Assembly: GCA_016285885.1 (NCBI GenBank)
Contig: JAEERP010000004.1
Location: 186,001 to 250,000 of the forward strand
Length of the DNA: 64,000 nucleotides
Origin: Paludibacteraceae bacterium
GTDB taxonomy: Bacteria > Bacteroidota > Bacteroidia > Bacteroidales > Paludibacteraceae
Reading direction: 5' to 3'
Program-made: the position numbers and the translations under genes
Shown here: positions 14,475-23,500 of the stretch, piece after piece
Numbering within the stretch: position 1 is the stretch's first letter
How the letters are laid out: each line of letters starts with the position of its first letter
The notes under the pieces: generated by a model
What the model saw: the letters and a program-made list of their open reading frames with translations, nothing else
Database searches by the model: none
What the model was told of the DNA's origin: nothing

Positions 14475-17240
14475 TTAGAATAAGTTCAGCTTTTTTTTCT
14501 TAGCCTCTTCCAAGTCGACCAGTTTCTCCTCTTTTTGCTGGTGAGTGGCTCTGCACTCCGCTTGCGCCGCTCTGTTTTGTGCCTCGTACTCCTTTTGTGT
14601 CTTCTTGTTCAGAAGCATTGAGATGGCATAGGTGTTTTGTGAGGCGTCGCGCATGTGCATGACCGTTCCGCTGTAGCTTGGGGCGATCTTCACGGCGGTG
14701 TGTATGTCTGATGTAGTGGCTCCTCCGACAAGCAAAGGTATCTTCAGGTGCGCCTTCTCCATCGCTTCCGCCACGTGGCACATCTCTTCGAGCGATGGCG
14801 TGATGAGTCCGCTGAGGCAAACCACGTCCACCTGTTCCTTGATGGCTGTCTCGATGATTTGTTCGGTCGGCACCATCACCCCAAGGTCGATCACCTCGTA
14901 GTTGTTGCATGCGAGGATGACGGCGACGATGTTCTTGCCGATGTCGTGCACGTCTCCCTTGACGGTGGCGATGAGCACCTTCCCGGATTTCTTGCCCGTC
15001 CCTTTGTTCTGCTCCTCTATGTGGGGCTGCAGGATTGATACTGCCTTCTTCATCGTTCTGGCGGTCTTGACCACCTGTGGCAGGAACATCTTGCCCGCAC
15101 CGAATAGTTCTCCCACCTCGTTCATGCCCGCCATCAGTGGTTTCTCGATGATTTCAACGGCGGAGGAGTAGGTTTTTAAGGCTTCACCCATATCCTCCTC
15201 GAGATAGTCTCCGATGCCTTTCACGAGGCTGTAGGATATCCTTTTCTCAAGAGGGTAGGTCCTCCATTCTATTTTGTTCTGCGCAGCCTCTGCGCTTTGG
15301 GAATTCTTGATTTCGTCCGCCTTCTCGATCAGTCGCTCGGTGGCGTCCTTGCGGCGGTTCAGGACCACATCCTCCACCAGTTCGAGCAGGTCGGCGGGTA
15401 TCTCCTCGTAGACTTGCAGCATCCCCGCATTCACGATGCCCATGTCCATTCCTTTTTTGATGGCATGGTAGAGGAACACGGAGTGCATGGCCTCACGTAT
15501 AGGGTTGTTTCCCCTGAATGAGAAGGAGAGGTTGCTGACACCACCGCTGATCTTGGCGTATGGCAGGTTCTGGCGGATCCATCCTGTCGCATTGATGAAA
15601 TCGACGCCGTAGTTGTTGTGCTCTTCGATACCTGTGGCCACCGATAGCACGTTGGGGTCGAAGATGATGTCTTCCGGAGGGAAGCCTATGTTCATCAGCA
15701 GGTCGTACGCCCGTTTGCATATCTCGATACGCCGCTCGTAGGTGGCGGCCTGTCCTTGCTCGTCGAAAGCCATCACGACGGTGGCCGCTCCGTATTGCTG
15801 GATCTTTTTCGCCTTTGCCAGGAACTTCTCTTCCCCTTCCTTGAGGGATATGGAGTTGACGATGCTCTTGCCTTGCACGCATTGCAGACCCGCCTCGATG
15901 ACTTCCCATTTGGAGGAGTCGATCATGATCGGCACCTTCGCCACGTCGGGGTCCGATGCGATCAGGTTCAGGAAGGTGACCATCTCTTTCTTCGCATCCA
16001 GCATGGCGTCGTCCATGTTGACGTCCACTACTTGCGCACCGTCTTCCACCTGTTTGCGCGCGATGGAAAGGGCCTCGTCGTAATTCTTTTCGTTGATGAG
16101 GCGAAGGAACTTGCGGGATCCCGCGACGTTACACCGCTCTCCTATGTTCACGTAGAGGGAGCGTTCCTGGGGCTCGTTGAGGCTCGCGTTGATGGATTTG
16201 ATCTCCAATGGTTCCAGACCCGATAGCCTCAAGTGGTGGTTGGCCACTTTGGGAACGCGCGGCTTCGCACCGTTGACAAAATCTTGGTATTTGGCGATGT
16301 GCGCGGGTGTCGTTCCGCAACAGCCACCTAGGATATTGACCAACCCCTCGTCCACATACTCGACCACTTGCTCCGCCATCATCTCAGGCGTCTCGTCGTA
16401 TTGCCCGAACTGGTTGGGAAGTCCCGCGTTCGGATAGGCGCTGACGTAGCAGGTGGCGACGTCGCTGATTTCCTTCAGGTATTTCTTCAGGTCCCTGGCG
16501 CCGAAGGAACAGTTCAGTCCGATGGACAATGGGTTGGCGTGCATGACGGAGTTCATGAAGGCCTGCATGGTCTGCCCGGAAAGCGTTCTGCCGCTGATGT
16601 CCGCCACTGTCGCGGAGAGCATGATATAGACGGTCCGTCCGCTGCGGGCGATGCATTCGTTGGCCGCCGAGATGGCCGCTTTCGCATTGAGCGTGTCGAA
16701 TATGGTCTCTATGAGCAAGGCGTCGACACCCCCTTCGATGAGGGCGTCCATCTGTTCGACGTAAGCCTCTTTCATCTCTTGGAAGGAGACGTTGCGGAAG
16801 GCGGGATTGTTGACGTCAGGCGATATGGAGCACGTTTTGTTTGTGGGACCGACGGACCCGGCCACGAATCTCGGCTTGCTCGGGTCTTTGGCCGTATAGT
16901 TGTCCGCCGCTTTCCTCGCCAATTGTGCGGCGGCGAAGTTGAGCTCATGGATATGGTCTTCCATCTTATAGTCGGCCATCGAAATCCGTTGGGAGTTGAA
17001 CGAGCAGGTCTCGATGATGTCCGCGCCCGCTTCCAGGTATTTGTTATGGATGTCGGAGATGACGTCGCTTCGGGTGATGCAGAGCAGGTCATTGTTCCCC
17101 TTTTGCTGCACTTCGCTGTTTGGCACGAAGATCCCGCGGTAATCCTCTTCCGTTAGTCCGTATTGTTGTATCATGGTTCCCATACCTCCGTCGAGGACCA
17201 GTATGCGGGAGCTTAATTCTTTTTTTAAGTCGAACTTCAT
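14475..17240 (-). CDS. metH: Cobalamin-dependent methionine synthase lacking the reactivation domain
   Basis: A 921-residue MetH that transfers a methyl group from methyltetrahydrofolate via methylcobalamin to homocysteine. The homocysteine domain (about 1-325) has [15 protein letters not shown]-type N-terminus (here [16 protein letters not shown]), LNCSFGA and [11 protein letters not shown], which supply the three zinc cysteines. The folate domain (about 350-620) starts at [16 protein letters not shown]. The B12 domain has [15 protein letters not shown] near residue 757, with the cobalt-ligand histidine. The protein stops after [11 protein letters not shown], where E. coli MetH (1227 residues) goes on into the AdoMet-binding reactivation domain. 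The -7 box leaves a leader of about 13 bases, with no room for a riboswitch. Confidence 0.93.
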   Translation of the reverse strand: MKFDLKKELSSRILVLDGGMGTMIQQYGLTEEDYRGIFVPNSEVQQKGNNDLLCITRSDVISDIHNKYLEAGADIIETCSFNSQRISMADYKMEDHIHELNFAAAQLARKAADNYTAKDPSKPRFVAGSVGPTNKTCSISPDVNNPAFRNVSFQEMKEAYVEQMDALIEGGVDALLIETIFDTLNAKAAISAANECIARSGRTVYIMLSATVADISGRTLSGQTMQAFMNSVMHANPLSIGLNCSFGARDLKKYLKEISDVATCYVSAYPNAGLPNQFGQYDETPEMMAEQVVEYVDEGLVNILGGCCGTTPAHIAKYQDFVNGAKPRVPKVANHHLRLSGLEPLEIKSINASLNEPQERSLYVNIGERCNVAGSRKFLRLINEKNYDEALSIARKQVEDGAQVVDVNMDDAMLDAKKEMVTFLNLIASDPDVAKVPIMIDSSKWEVIEAGLQCVQGKSIVNSISLKEGEEKFLAKAKKIQQYGAATVVMAFDEQGQAATYERRIEICKRAYDLLMNIGFPPEDIIFDPNVLSVATGIEEHNNYGVDFINATGWIRQNLPYAKISGGVSNLSFSFRGNNPIREAMHSVFLYHAIKKGMDMGIVNAGMLQVYEEIPADLLELVEDVVLNRRKDATERLIEKADEIKNSQSAEAAQNKIEWRTYPLEKRISYSLVKGIGDYLEEDMGEALKTYSSAVEIIEKPLMAGMNEVGELFGAGKMFLPQVVKTARTMKKAVSILQPHIEEQNKGTGKKSGKVLIATVKGDVHDIGKNIVAVILACNNYEVIDLGVMVPTEQIIETAIKEQVDVVCLSGLITPSLEEMCHVAEAMEKAHLKIPLLVGGATTSDIHTAVKIAPSYSGTVMHMRDASQNTYAISMLLNKKTQKEYEAQNRAAQAECRATHQQKEEKLVDLEEAKKKKLNLF

Positions 17241-17660
17241 GTTGCCGTTAAATTTTTTGCAAAGATAGGATTAGAATTTTGAATGAGGGAATATGAGAGG
17301 AAAAATAGATGCTTGTTGAGAGAGACCATAATCTATTGCTCTTTTGTGTTTTGCTTCTTCCCATAGAGGAATCATGGTGTATATTTGGCATGAAAGATTA
17401 TGAATGATATAATATGTTCATTTCTTCTATAGTAGCAACGTGACGCCTTCATATCAAAATAATAAGTGTAATGGGGCATTCAGTGTCCGCCTTGCTCAAG
17501 ATATTAAGTGAAATAAAGAATAAATGAAGTTGAAGGGCTGCCGTAAGGTGTCTCTTTTTTATTAAAAAATTATTTTTGTGATAAAAAACGATTATATTTA
17601 CGCACTTTATCATATAATTGTTGTTTAATGTAAATAATCCGAGGAGGGGAGATAAAAAGA
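17241..17660. other. Intergenic region between metH and a broken acyltransferase
   Basis: 420 bases between divergent genes. It holds the metH -7 box at its left edge and, at 17593-17600, TATATTTA as a possible -7 box for the acyltransferase. GAGGAGGGGAG at 17640-17650 is an unusually good ribosome-binding sequence for this phylum. No cobalamin-riboswitch B12 box, SAM riboswitch or RNA gene was seen in the rest. Confidence 0.5.
17260..17267 (-). promoter_or_regulatory. metH -7 promoter box
   Basis: The minus strand reads TATCTTTG followed by C, a perfect TAnnTTTGY box, 20 bases before the metH ATG. Confidence 0.7.
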
Positions 17661-17969
17661 ATGAAACGTGATTTGAGCCTTGATCTTTTGAAGATCATAG
17701 CGATATTTGCTGTCGTTGCGGTGCATACACAGAGATGCCTTGCGACCGGAGAACTATATAATCCGGTTGTGTACTATTTTTTTAGATTTGCGATGCCCTT
17801 ATTTGTCATGTGTAATGGGTACCTAATCCTTAATAAGGACCATTTTGATTTTAAGTATTACAAGAAGAAAATTCTAAGAATAATAGTTTTGTTGGTAATT
17901 TGGGGGGTAGTCACATTTGCATATCAGTTTTTTTTTGTGTCATACACCCTTGGGGGAATCACTTTATGA
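17661..17969 (+). CDS. Acyltransferase family 3, N-terminal fragment
   Basis: 102 residues forming the first third of an acyltransferase-3 protein: SLDLLKIIAIFAVVAVHTQRC with the catalytic histidine, then FRFAMPLFVMCNGYLIL and a third helix IIVLLVIWGVVTFAY. The frame ends with TLGGITL and a stop, but the remaining helices continue in the +1 frame (17917-18666). Removing a single base from the T9 run at 17928-17936 or the G5 run at 17952-17956 joins the two parts into one protein of roughly the normal length. It has its own good ribosome-binding site. It is either phase-variable, a recent pseudogene or a sequencing error. Confidence 0.75.
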   Translation: MKRDLSLDLLKIIAIFAVVAVHTQRCLATGELYNPVVYYFFRFAMPLFVMCNGYLILNKDHFDFKYYKKKILRIIVLLVIWGVVTFAYQFFFVSYTLGGITL

Positions 17970-18666
17970 CGGCCTGAAATGTACACTTGGAGCATATATA
18001 GTTCCTTTTTGGTTTCTCTTCACTTTCGGTCTCATCTATACGATTCTTCTTTTCACTTTTGATAAGGTGAAAAAGTATTCGAAACAGATAATAATTTGTT
18101 TGGCGGTTTGTATGATAATCGTGGATATTATTTCCCTTATCAATATCTTCCATGGCGGGTACTTTGTTCAATGGTATGTGACGCAGAGACTTAGGCTATG
18201 GACGTGGATGTTCTATTTTGTGGTTGGTTATAAGATCAAGACATCCATGCATGTGTTCGATAAGGTGAAAACTCCGGTGCTGGTGACGCTCTTCTTGGTG
18301 TTGTCGGTGATAGCGGTTTTGTATCAATACTACTTGTGCGCAGTATATCTCGGGAAAATTAATGCGGAATATTGTTATGATAATGCCATTATCATCTTGT
18401 GGAGCTTGTCTTTCTTTGTTTTGATTAACCGAATAGATTTAGAGAAGTGCAGTGATAAGGTTAAACGGGCAATCTCTGTTGTGGTCGAGAACTGTTTTGG
18501 CGTTTTCTTGATTCATAGTTACATCGACCATTACTTCAATTTCACGGGAAGAATATCCACTGCCTTCGAATCAACGATATTGTGGCTTTCCGTCTTTACC
18601 TTCTGCCTAGTGGTCACTTACTTCCTGAGAAAGATTAAATATGTTGGCAGGATGTTTGAATACTGA
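17917..18666 (+). CDS. Acyltransferase family 3, C-terminal fragment
   Basis: The remainder of the acyltransferase-3 protein in the next frame, with at least seven hydrophobic helices. Useful sequence begins near ESLYDGLKCTLGAYIVPFWFL, which continues the N-terminal fragment after the frame break. LWTWMFYFVVGYKIK and VENCFGVFLIHSY match the later helices of the family; the last one often carries a conserved histidine-serine pair. No proper start codon or ribosome-binding site precedes it, so it is not a gene of its own. Codon use and composition match its neighbours, which argues for recent loss or reversible switching. Confidence 0.7.
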   Translation: MHISFFLCHTPLGESLYDGLKCTLGAYIVPFWFLFTFGLIYTILLFTFDKVKKYSKQIIICLAVCMIIVDIISLINIFHGGYFVQWYVTQRLRLWTWMFYFVVGYKIKTSMHVFDKVKTPVLVTLFLVLSVIAVLYQYYLCAVYLGKINAEYCYDNAIIILWSLSFFVLINRIDLEKCSDKVKRAISVVVENCFGVFLIHSYIDHYFNFTGRISTAFESTILWLSVFTFCLVVTYFLRKIKYVGRMFEY

Positions 18667-19093
18667 TTGACGGATTACGTCATAGGTCGTTTCCGTATCC
18701 TCCGTGCCTCAATTTAAAATCCAAGTTTGAGGGAGAGAATAGGTGGGGAAGGGAAATAGATGCGTTTGTTATGGTGGAAGTTGGTGTCGCATAAAGGAAA
18801 AAAAATCTTGAATCTTTTTGATAAGAGTATGATAATTATTATCTTAGTCTAATATAAGTGAAAAGAGTGATCTTGGGTGACGAGGAGGTGACGGAGGCAG
18901 ACGCACTCGTACTCTCTTTAGGGGAGATCATCGAACTGGACCCTTCCGTGGAGGAGGTGCTGGACATGAAGATGGGGTGTTCGGCACACAGAACCTCGAA
19001 GGTGGATGCTTGGAAGATAAATAAGGAATAGGAAGGACGGGTCAACTCATACATGGATTCTGCTGATTTTTGAATGTCCTCAAATGTTATAAT
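18667..19093. other. Low-information intergenic region with a possible 57-codon frame
   Basis: About 425 bases without a recognised gene. On the plus strand 18858-19031 has a GTG-started open frame of 57 codons rich in acidic residues, with no clear ribosome-binding site and no family that I know. A minus-strand frame over the same bases has implausible composition. I treat both as unproven. Confidence 0.3.
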
Positions 19094-19855
19094 ATGGGAA
19101 AGCTGAATTTTGAATTTATTAGGAAGATAAATCATGTGTTAATCTTTTTGGGCGCATGCGCAGGGATTGTATTTGTTTGTGTGTTAGTTGGTTGTGCGAT
19201 CTTTGACGCTATCTCCTCGTCTTCGTCCCGTGACGAATCTGCTGTGTTTGTGAAAACGGATGCTGCCGATGTGTCGTCGCCAAGTGACGTTGAGGCTGAA
19301 AATAATGCGGAGAATGAGGGTGGGGTAAAGGAAGAGGAAGAGAAAGAGTATATTGAATTTAACCGTATGCTCAAGGATGTATATGTGTTTGATGTGCTGG
19401 ATTCATCTCTATGTGTGAAAAAGGATGTGACTCGCTCAAGATATTCTAGGTCGACTGAAGCCAGGAATAAAAGTGTACATGCTAATTTCTTGTTTGTGAA
19501 CAGTAATAAGGAGGAGCATAAGTTGTTTCCGACAAATTCGCAATATATAATCAAGCATTCTTTCCGCGATAGTTGTGCCATCTATGTTGTTATCAAGCAT
19601 GATACAAACGGTGATAAGGTGCTCGATTTTTCAGACGATGCTTCTCTTTATGTCTCTGATTACGATGGGAAGAACCTAATGGAGATGTCATCGTCCGTTT
19701 TCGATTCGAAGCCTATCGGTAAGGGGTTGATCCTTATCACGGAGTTCCATGACGATGAACTGAAGTTCTATGTGCTCGATTGTGTGAAAAGGGAGAAGAA
19801 TTTAATCAAGTCGGTGAAGCAAAAAGCCAGTAAAAGCAATTGCCTCGTTTTTTGA
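19094..19855 (+). CDS. Membrane-anchored protein with an EF-hand-like loop
   Basis: A 253-residue protein of unknown role. One hydrophobic helix (VLIFLGACAGIVFVCVLVGC, about residues 14-33) anchors it in the membrane. A low-complexity acidic spacer rich in serine and glutamate follows (about 40-90). The C-terminal domain contains DTNGDKVLDFSD, which has acidic or asparagine ligands at loop positions 1, 3, 5, 9 and 12 like a calcium-binding EF-hand, followed by YVSDYDGKNLMEM. Such loops occur in many Bacteroidota envelope proteins. The first in-frame codon (19070) is less likely than this ATG because the latter directly precedes the basic cap of the helix. No operon partner is visible. Confidence 0.65.
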   Translation: MGKLNFEFIRKINHVLIFLGACAGIVFVCVLVGCAIFDAISSSSSRDESAVFVKTDAADVSSPSDVEAENNAENEGGVKEEEEKEYIEFNRMLKDVYVFDVLDSSLCVKKDVTRSRYSRSTEARNKSVHANFLFVNSNKEEHKLFPTNSQYIIKHSFRDSCAIYVVIKHDTNGDKVLDFSDDASLYVSDYDGKNLMEMSSSVFDSKPIGKGLILITEFHDDELKFYVLDCVKREKNLIKSVKQKASKSNCLVF

Positions 19856-19887
19856 AGCAAGACGGATTTGACGTCGGATATGATGGC

Positions 19888-19923
19888 AAAAAAAGAGGAT
19901 ACATCCTGCCGATATATCCTCTT
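19888..19923 (-). terminator. tRNA-Gly terminator
   Basis: On the minus strand a 9-bp stem AAGAGGATA/TATCCTCTT is followed by a run of seven T, directly after the tRNA-Gly 3' end. Confidence 0.8.
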
Positions 19924-19925
19924 CG

Positions 19926-19998
19926 AGCGGTAAACGGGACTCGAACCCGCGACCCCCAGCTTGGGAAGCTAGTGCTCTACCAACTGAGCTATTACCGC
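19926..19998 (-). tRNA. tRNA-Gly (anticodon CCC)
   Basis: A 73-base tRNA with acceptor arms GCGGTAA/TTACCGC, D-loop AGCTCAGTTGGTAGAGC, anticodon loop TTCCCAA and the T-arm GGGTTCGAGTCCC. The discriminator is T, as usual for tRNA-Gly. The CCA end is not encoded. The anticodon CCC reads GGG. Confidence 0.95.
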
Positions 19999-20040
19999 AA
20001 AACCGGGAACCTATTGCAATCCCCTCGTTTTTTGGTGACA

Positions 20041-20048
20041 CAAAGGTA
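20041..20048 (-). promoter_or_regulatory. tRNA-Gly -7 promoter box
   Basis: The minus strand reads TACCTTTG, 42 bases upstream of the mature tRNA-Gly 5' end. Confidence 0.6.
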
Positions 20049-20175
20049 GTAATATTTTTGAAATAGGGCAATGTGTGGGGATTTTATTTCTTGGAAAATT
20101 CACTTGCCATGTGAGATATTTACTATTTAGCTATTTACGATTTACTATTTGGTTATTTGCCAATTGTCGTTCGAA

Positions 20176-20210
20176 AGAAAAAGGAGACTCTGAAAACTCA
20201 GAATCTCCTT
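20176..20210 (-). terminator. tRNA-Gln terminator
   Basis: On the minus strand a stem AAGGAGA/TCTCCTT with further inner pairing is followed by TTTTTCTTTC, just after the tRNA-Gln CCA end. Confidence 0.75.
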
Positions 20211-20219
20211 TGGGATTGG

Positions 20220-20290
20220 TTGTCTCACGAGGATTCGAACCTCGACAGACAGTACCAAAAACTGTAGTGCTACCATTACACCATGAGACA
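20220..20290 (-). tRNA. tRNA-Gln (anticodon TTG)
   Basis: A 71-base tRNA with acceptor arms TGTCTCA/TGAGACA, anticodon stem ACAGT/ACTGT, loop TTTTGGT (anticodon TTG) and T-arm with GGTTCGAATCC. The discriminator is A and a CCA triplet follows in the DNA (20217-20219 on the minus strand), unlike the neighbouring tRNA-Gly. Confidence 0.94.
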
Positions 20291-20321
20291 ATCCTCAATT
20301 GCCTTCTCTTCGAAAGCGGTG

Positions 20322-20329
20322 CAAAGATA
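20322..20329 (-). promoter_or_regulatory. tRNA-Gln -7 promoter box
   Basis: The minus strand reads TATCTTTG followed by C, 31 bases upstream of the tRNA-Gln 5' end. Confidence 0.6.
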
Positions 20330-20471
20330 CGTCATTTTTCTGAACCTGCAAGCGTTGAAACGATTTTTTTATTTCTGTTCTGATGATTTTAGGGGAAGAG
20401 CCGTGTGTTTGCGCCCTTTTCGCATCATGTGACCTGCTGTCGTATGGCTCTCCCGTAATTTTTTCGCTAAT

Positions 20472-20504
20472 TTTGTGTTTTTTTACATTTTTTTGTTATG
20501 TTTG
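20472..20504 (+). promoter_or_regulatory. Promoter of the large repeat-protein gene
   Basis: TTTG at 20472-20475 and TATGTTTG at 20497-20504 are 21 bases apart, 40 bases before the ATG. This fits the Bacteroidota consensus closely. Confidence 0.55.
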
Positions 20505-20544
20505 TCGAATGTGACATGTTTATAAACTACAAATTATTAGAAAT

Positions 20545-23500
20545 ATGAGAAGAGTTATTACGCTTTTATGTCTGGTTTTGGGCATTGGATGCAAGATGCT
20601 TGCCATGAACGGAACGGGTACGGCGGAAGATCCGTACCAGATTAGCACTGCGGACGATCTCTATGAGTTCGCGGACATAGTCAGTGGTTTGCACAAAAGT
20701 ATCGATCAGAACCTTAATGCACATGCTGTTTTGATGAACGACATTACCATCAATGAGAACGTTTTGGACGAGGAAGGCAATTGGAACCGCAAGGGAGATT
20801 TCAGAGAGTGGAGGCCTATCTGCAAGTACCAAGTAAGTGGTGCCCGGGGATATCAGGGTGTGTTCGACGGGCAGAAGCACGTCATCCGAGGCGTCTATTG
20901 CACGGAAGGCGGGGATATGTCCGGCTTCTTCTCCGTGTTGAGCTCGGGGGCTGAGGTTATCAACGTCGGTTTCGAGGATTGCTACATTGAATCCTCCATG
21001 GGCAGGGACGGCGGCATTTGTGGACAGTGTTGGGGCGGTCACATCCGTAACTGCTATTTCATCGGAGTGGTGGATGGTGATGGTTCTGAGATTGGAGGAA
21101 TTTGTTCCTTGATAGATTCCGGAACAATAGAAAATTGTTTCAGCGTGGCCAACTTGTCAGGCCATTCGAGGGTGGATGGCATCTGTGCCATCAACCAAAA
21201 GTCGGAGATTCGTAATTGTTACTCCATGCCGCTCAAAGGTGCGGACACGGAGCTGAAGGAGCGGTTCCTCACGGGTGAGATCGCGTATCTCCTGCAACAA
21301 GGGCAGACGGAGCATGTATGGGGACAGAGGATCGGTGTGGACAAGCATCCAGTCTTTGACGGCAATAAAGTCTATGCTTGTACGGATAGTGTTCTTAAAT
21401 ATTCCAATCATGTGGACTGTGGGGAATCCCATGTGTTTGATCATTGCGTCTGCACTTATTGTGGCTATCGTGATACCACATGTGCCTGTGAACATGTTTA
21501 TGACAATTGTGTCTGCACCTATTGCGGCGCATGCGATACGACGTGCTGGTTCAATATCTATACGGTCGATGACCTCTATAAGTTTGCGGAGATCGTGTAT
21601 GGGGTTAATTGTAAGGTGAATGCACGATTGATGAATGACATCACCATCAACGAGAACGTGTTGGATGAGAACGGGAACTTGAATGAGGGGTCATTCCGGG
21701 AATGGGTCTGTAAGAAAAAGAACGGAGACTACTATCAAGGCATTTTCGAAGGGAACAAACATGTGATTCGAGGAATATACATAGAGGATGGCGGCGACAG
21801 AGCCGGCTTTTTCTCTCAGTTATATAAGGGAGAGGTGAGAAACCTTGGAATCGAGGACTCTTACATTGCCTCCAGTATGGGCAGGTGTGGCGGTATCTGC
21901 GGACAGAGTTGGAAGTCGACCATCAACAACTGCTATTTCATTGGTGTGGTCAAATGTGGAGGTAACGAAGTGGGCGGAATCAGCTCTTTAAATGAAGGAA
22001 TACTCAGCAACTGTTTTTCTATATGTAAATTAACATCTGCATCTGGCGAGATGGACCCTGTCTGCAGGGTGCTAAAAAAACCTATAGAGAATTGTTATGG
22101 CATGTATATGTCGGAGGCGTCGGGTTCCGAACTGAGGAGGTCTTTCGAAAGTGGAGAGGTTGCTTATCTTTTGCAGAATGGGCAGACGGAGCATGTTTGG
22201 GGACAGAAAATCGGTGTGGACAAGCATCCAGTCTTCGATGGTGATACGGTCTATGGGTCGACTCCATGCCCGCAATCTTTCTCAAATACGCAGAGTGACG
22301 AGGTGATAGCTCATGATTTAGACCATTGCGTCTGCAAGGCCTGTGGTTTCCGTGACACCACCTGTGTCTGTGAGCATGTCTATGACCATTGTGTCTGCAC
22401 TTATTGTGGCTATCGTGATACCACCTGCATCTGTGAGCATGTCTATGACCAGTGTGTCTGCACTTATTGTGGCTATCGTGATACCACCTGCATCTGCAAG
22501 CATGTCTATGTTCGTTGCATCTGCATCTATTGTGGGGAGGCGAATCATGATTTAGACCATTGCGTCTGTAAGGTCTGCGGTTTCCGTGATACCACGTGTG
22601 TCTGTGAGCATGTCTATGATCATTGCTTCTGCATCTATTGTGGGGAGGCGAATCATGAGTTCGACAACTGCTATTGTGTCAACTGCAAGGCTAGGGATAT
22701 TACTTGCACCAACCATGAGCATCGTTTCGAGAATTGTTATTGCGTTTGTGGAGAACCTGACACAATTCCTGATTGTTGGTTCAACATATATACGGTCGAT
22801 GACCTCTATAAGTTTGCGGAGATCGTGTATGGGGTTAATTGTAAGGTGAAAGCACGATTGATGAACGACATCACCATCAACGAGAACGTGTTGGATGAGA
22901 ACGGGAACTTGAATGAGGGGTCATTCCGGGAATGGGTCTGTAAGAAAAAGAACGGAGACTACTATCAAGGCATTTTCGAAGGGAACAAACATGTGATTCG
23001 AGGAATATACATAGAGGATGGCGGCGACAGAGCCGGCTTTTTCTCTCAGTTATATAAGGGAGAGGTGAGAAACCTTGGAATCGAGGACTCTTACATTGCC
23101 TCCAGTATGGGCAGGTGTGGCGGTATCTGCGGACAGAGTTGGAAGTCGACCATCAACAACTGCTATTTCATTGGTGTGGTCAAATGTGGAGGTAACGAAG
23201 TGGGCGGAATCAGCTCTTTAAATGAAGGAATACTCAGCAACTGTTTTTCTATATGTAAATTAACATCTGCATCTGGCGAGATGGACCCTGTCTGCAGGGT
23301 GCTAAAAAAACCTATAGAGAATTGTTATGGCATGTATATGTCGGAGGCGTCGGGTTCCGAACTGAGGAGGTCTTTCGAAAGTGGAGAGGTTGCTTATCTT
23401 TTGCAGAATGGGCAGACGGAGCATGTTTGGGGACAGAAAATCGGTGTGGACAAGCATCCAGTCTTCGATGGTGATACGGTCTATGGGTCGACTCCATGCC

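Noticed and set aside
17241-17660. Cobalamin or SAM riboswitch upstream of metH
   Set aside because: No B12-box or SAM-box sequence was found and the -7 box leaves only about 13 bases of leader.
17928-17956. Programmed frameshift in the acyltransferase
   Set aside because: The homopolymers alone explain the break by slippage or sequencing error; there is no stimulatory structure that I can identify, and the family is not known for recoding.
18858-19031. 57-codon plus-strand frame as a gene
   Set aside because: It has a GTG start, no visible ribosome-binding site and no recognised family; listed only within the intergenic entry.
19888-20330. Mobile-element attachment sites at the tRNA-Gly/tRNA-Gln pair
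   Set aside because: No duplicated tRNA 3' end, integrase gene or flanking direct repeat was found near the tRNAs.
22300-22780. CRISPR-like or minisatellite array
   Set aside because: The 63-bp units are in frame inside a long coding sequence, contiguous without spacers and translate into the CxCxxCG unit.
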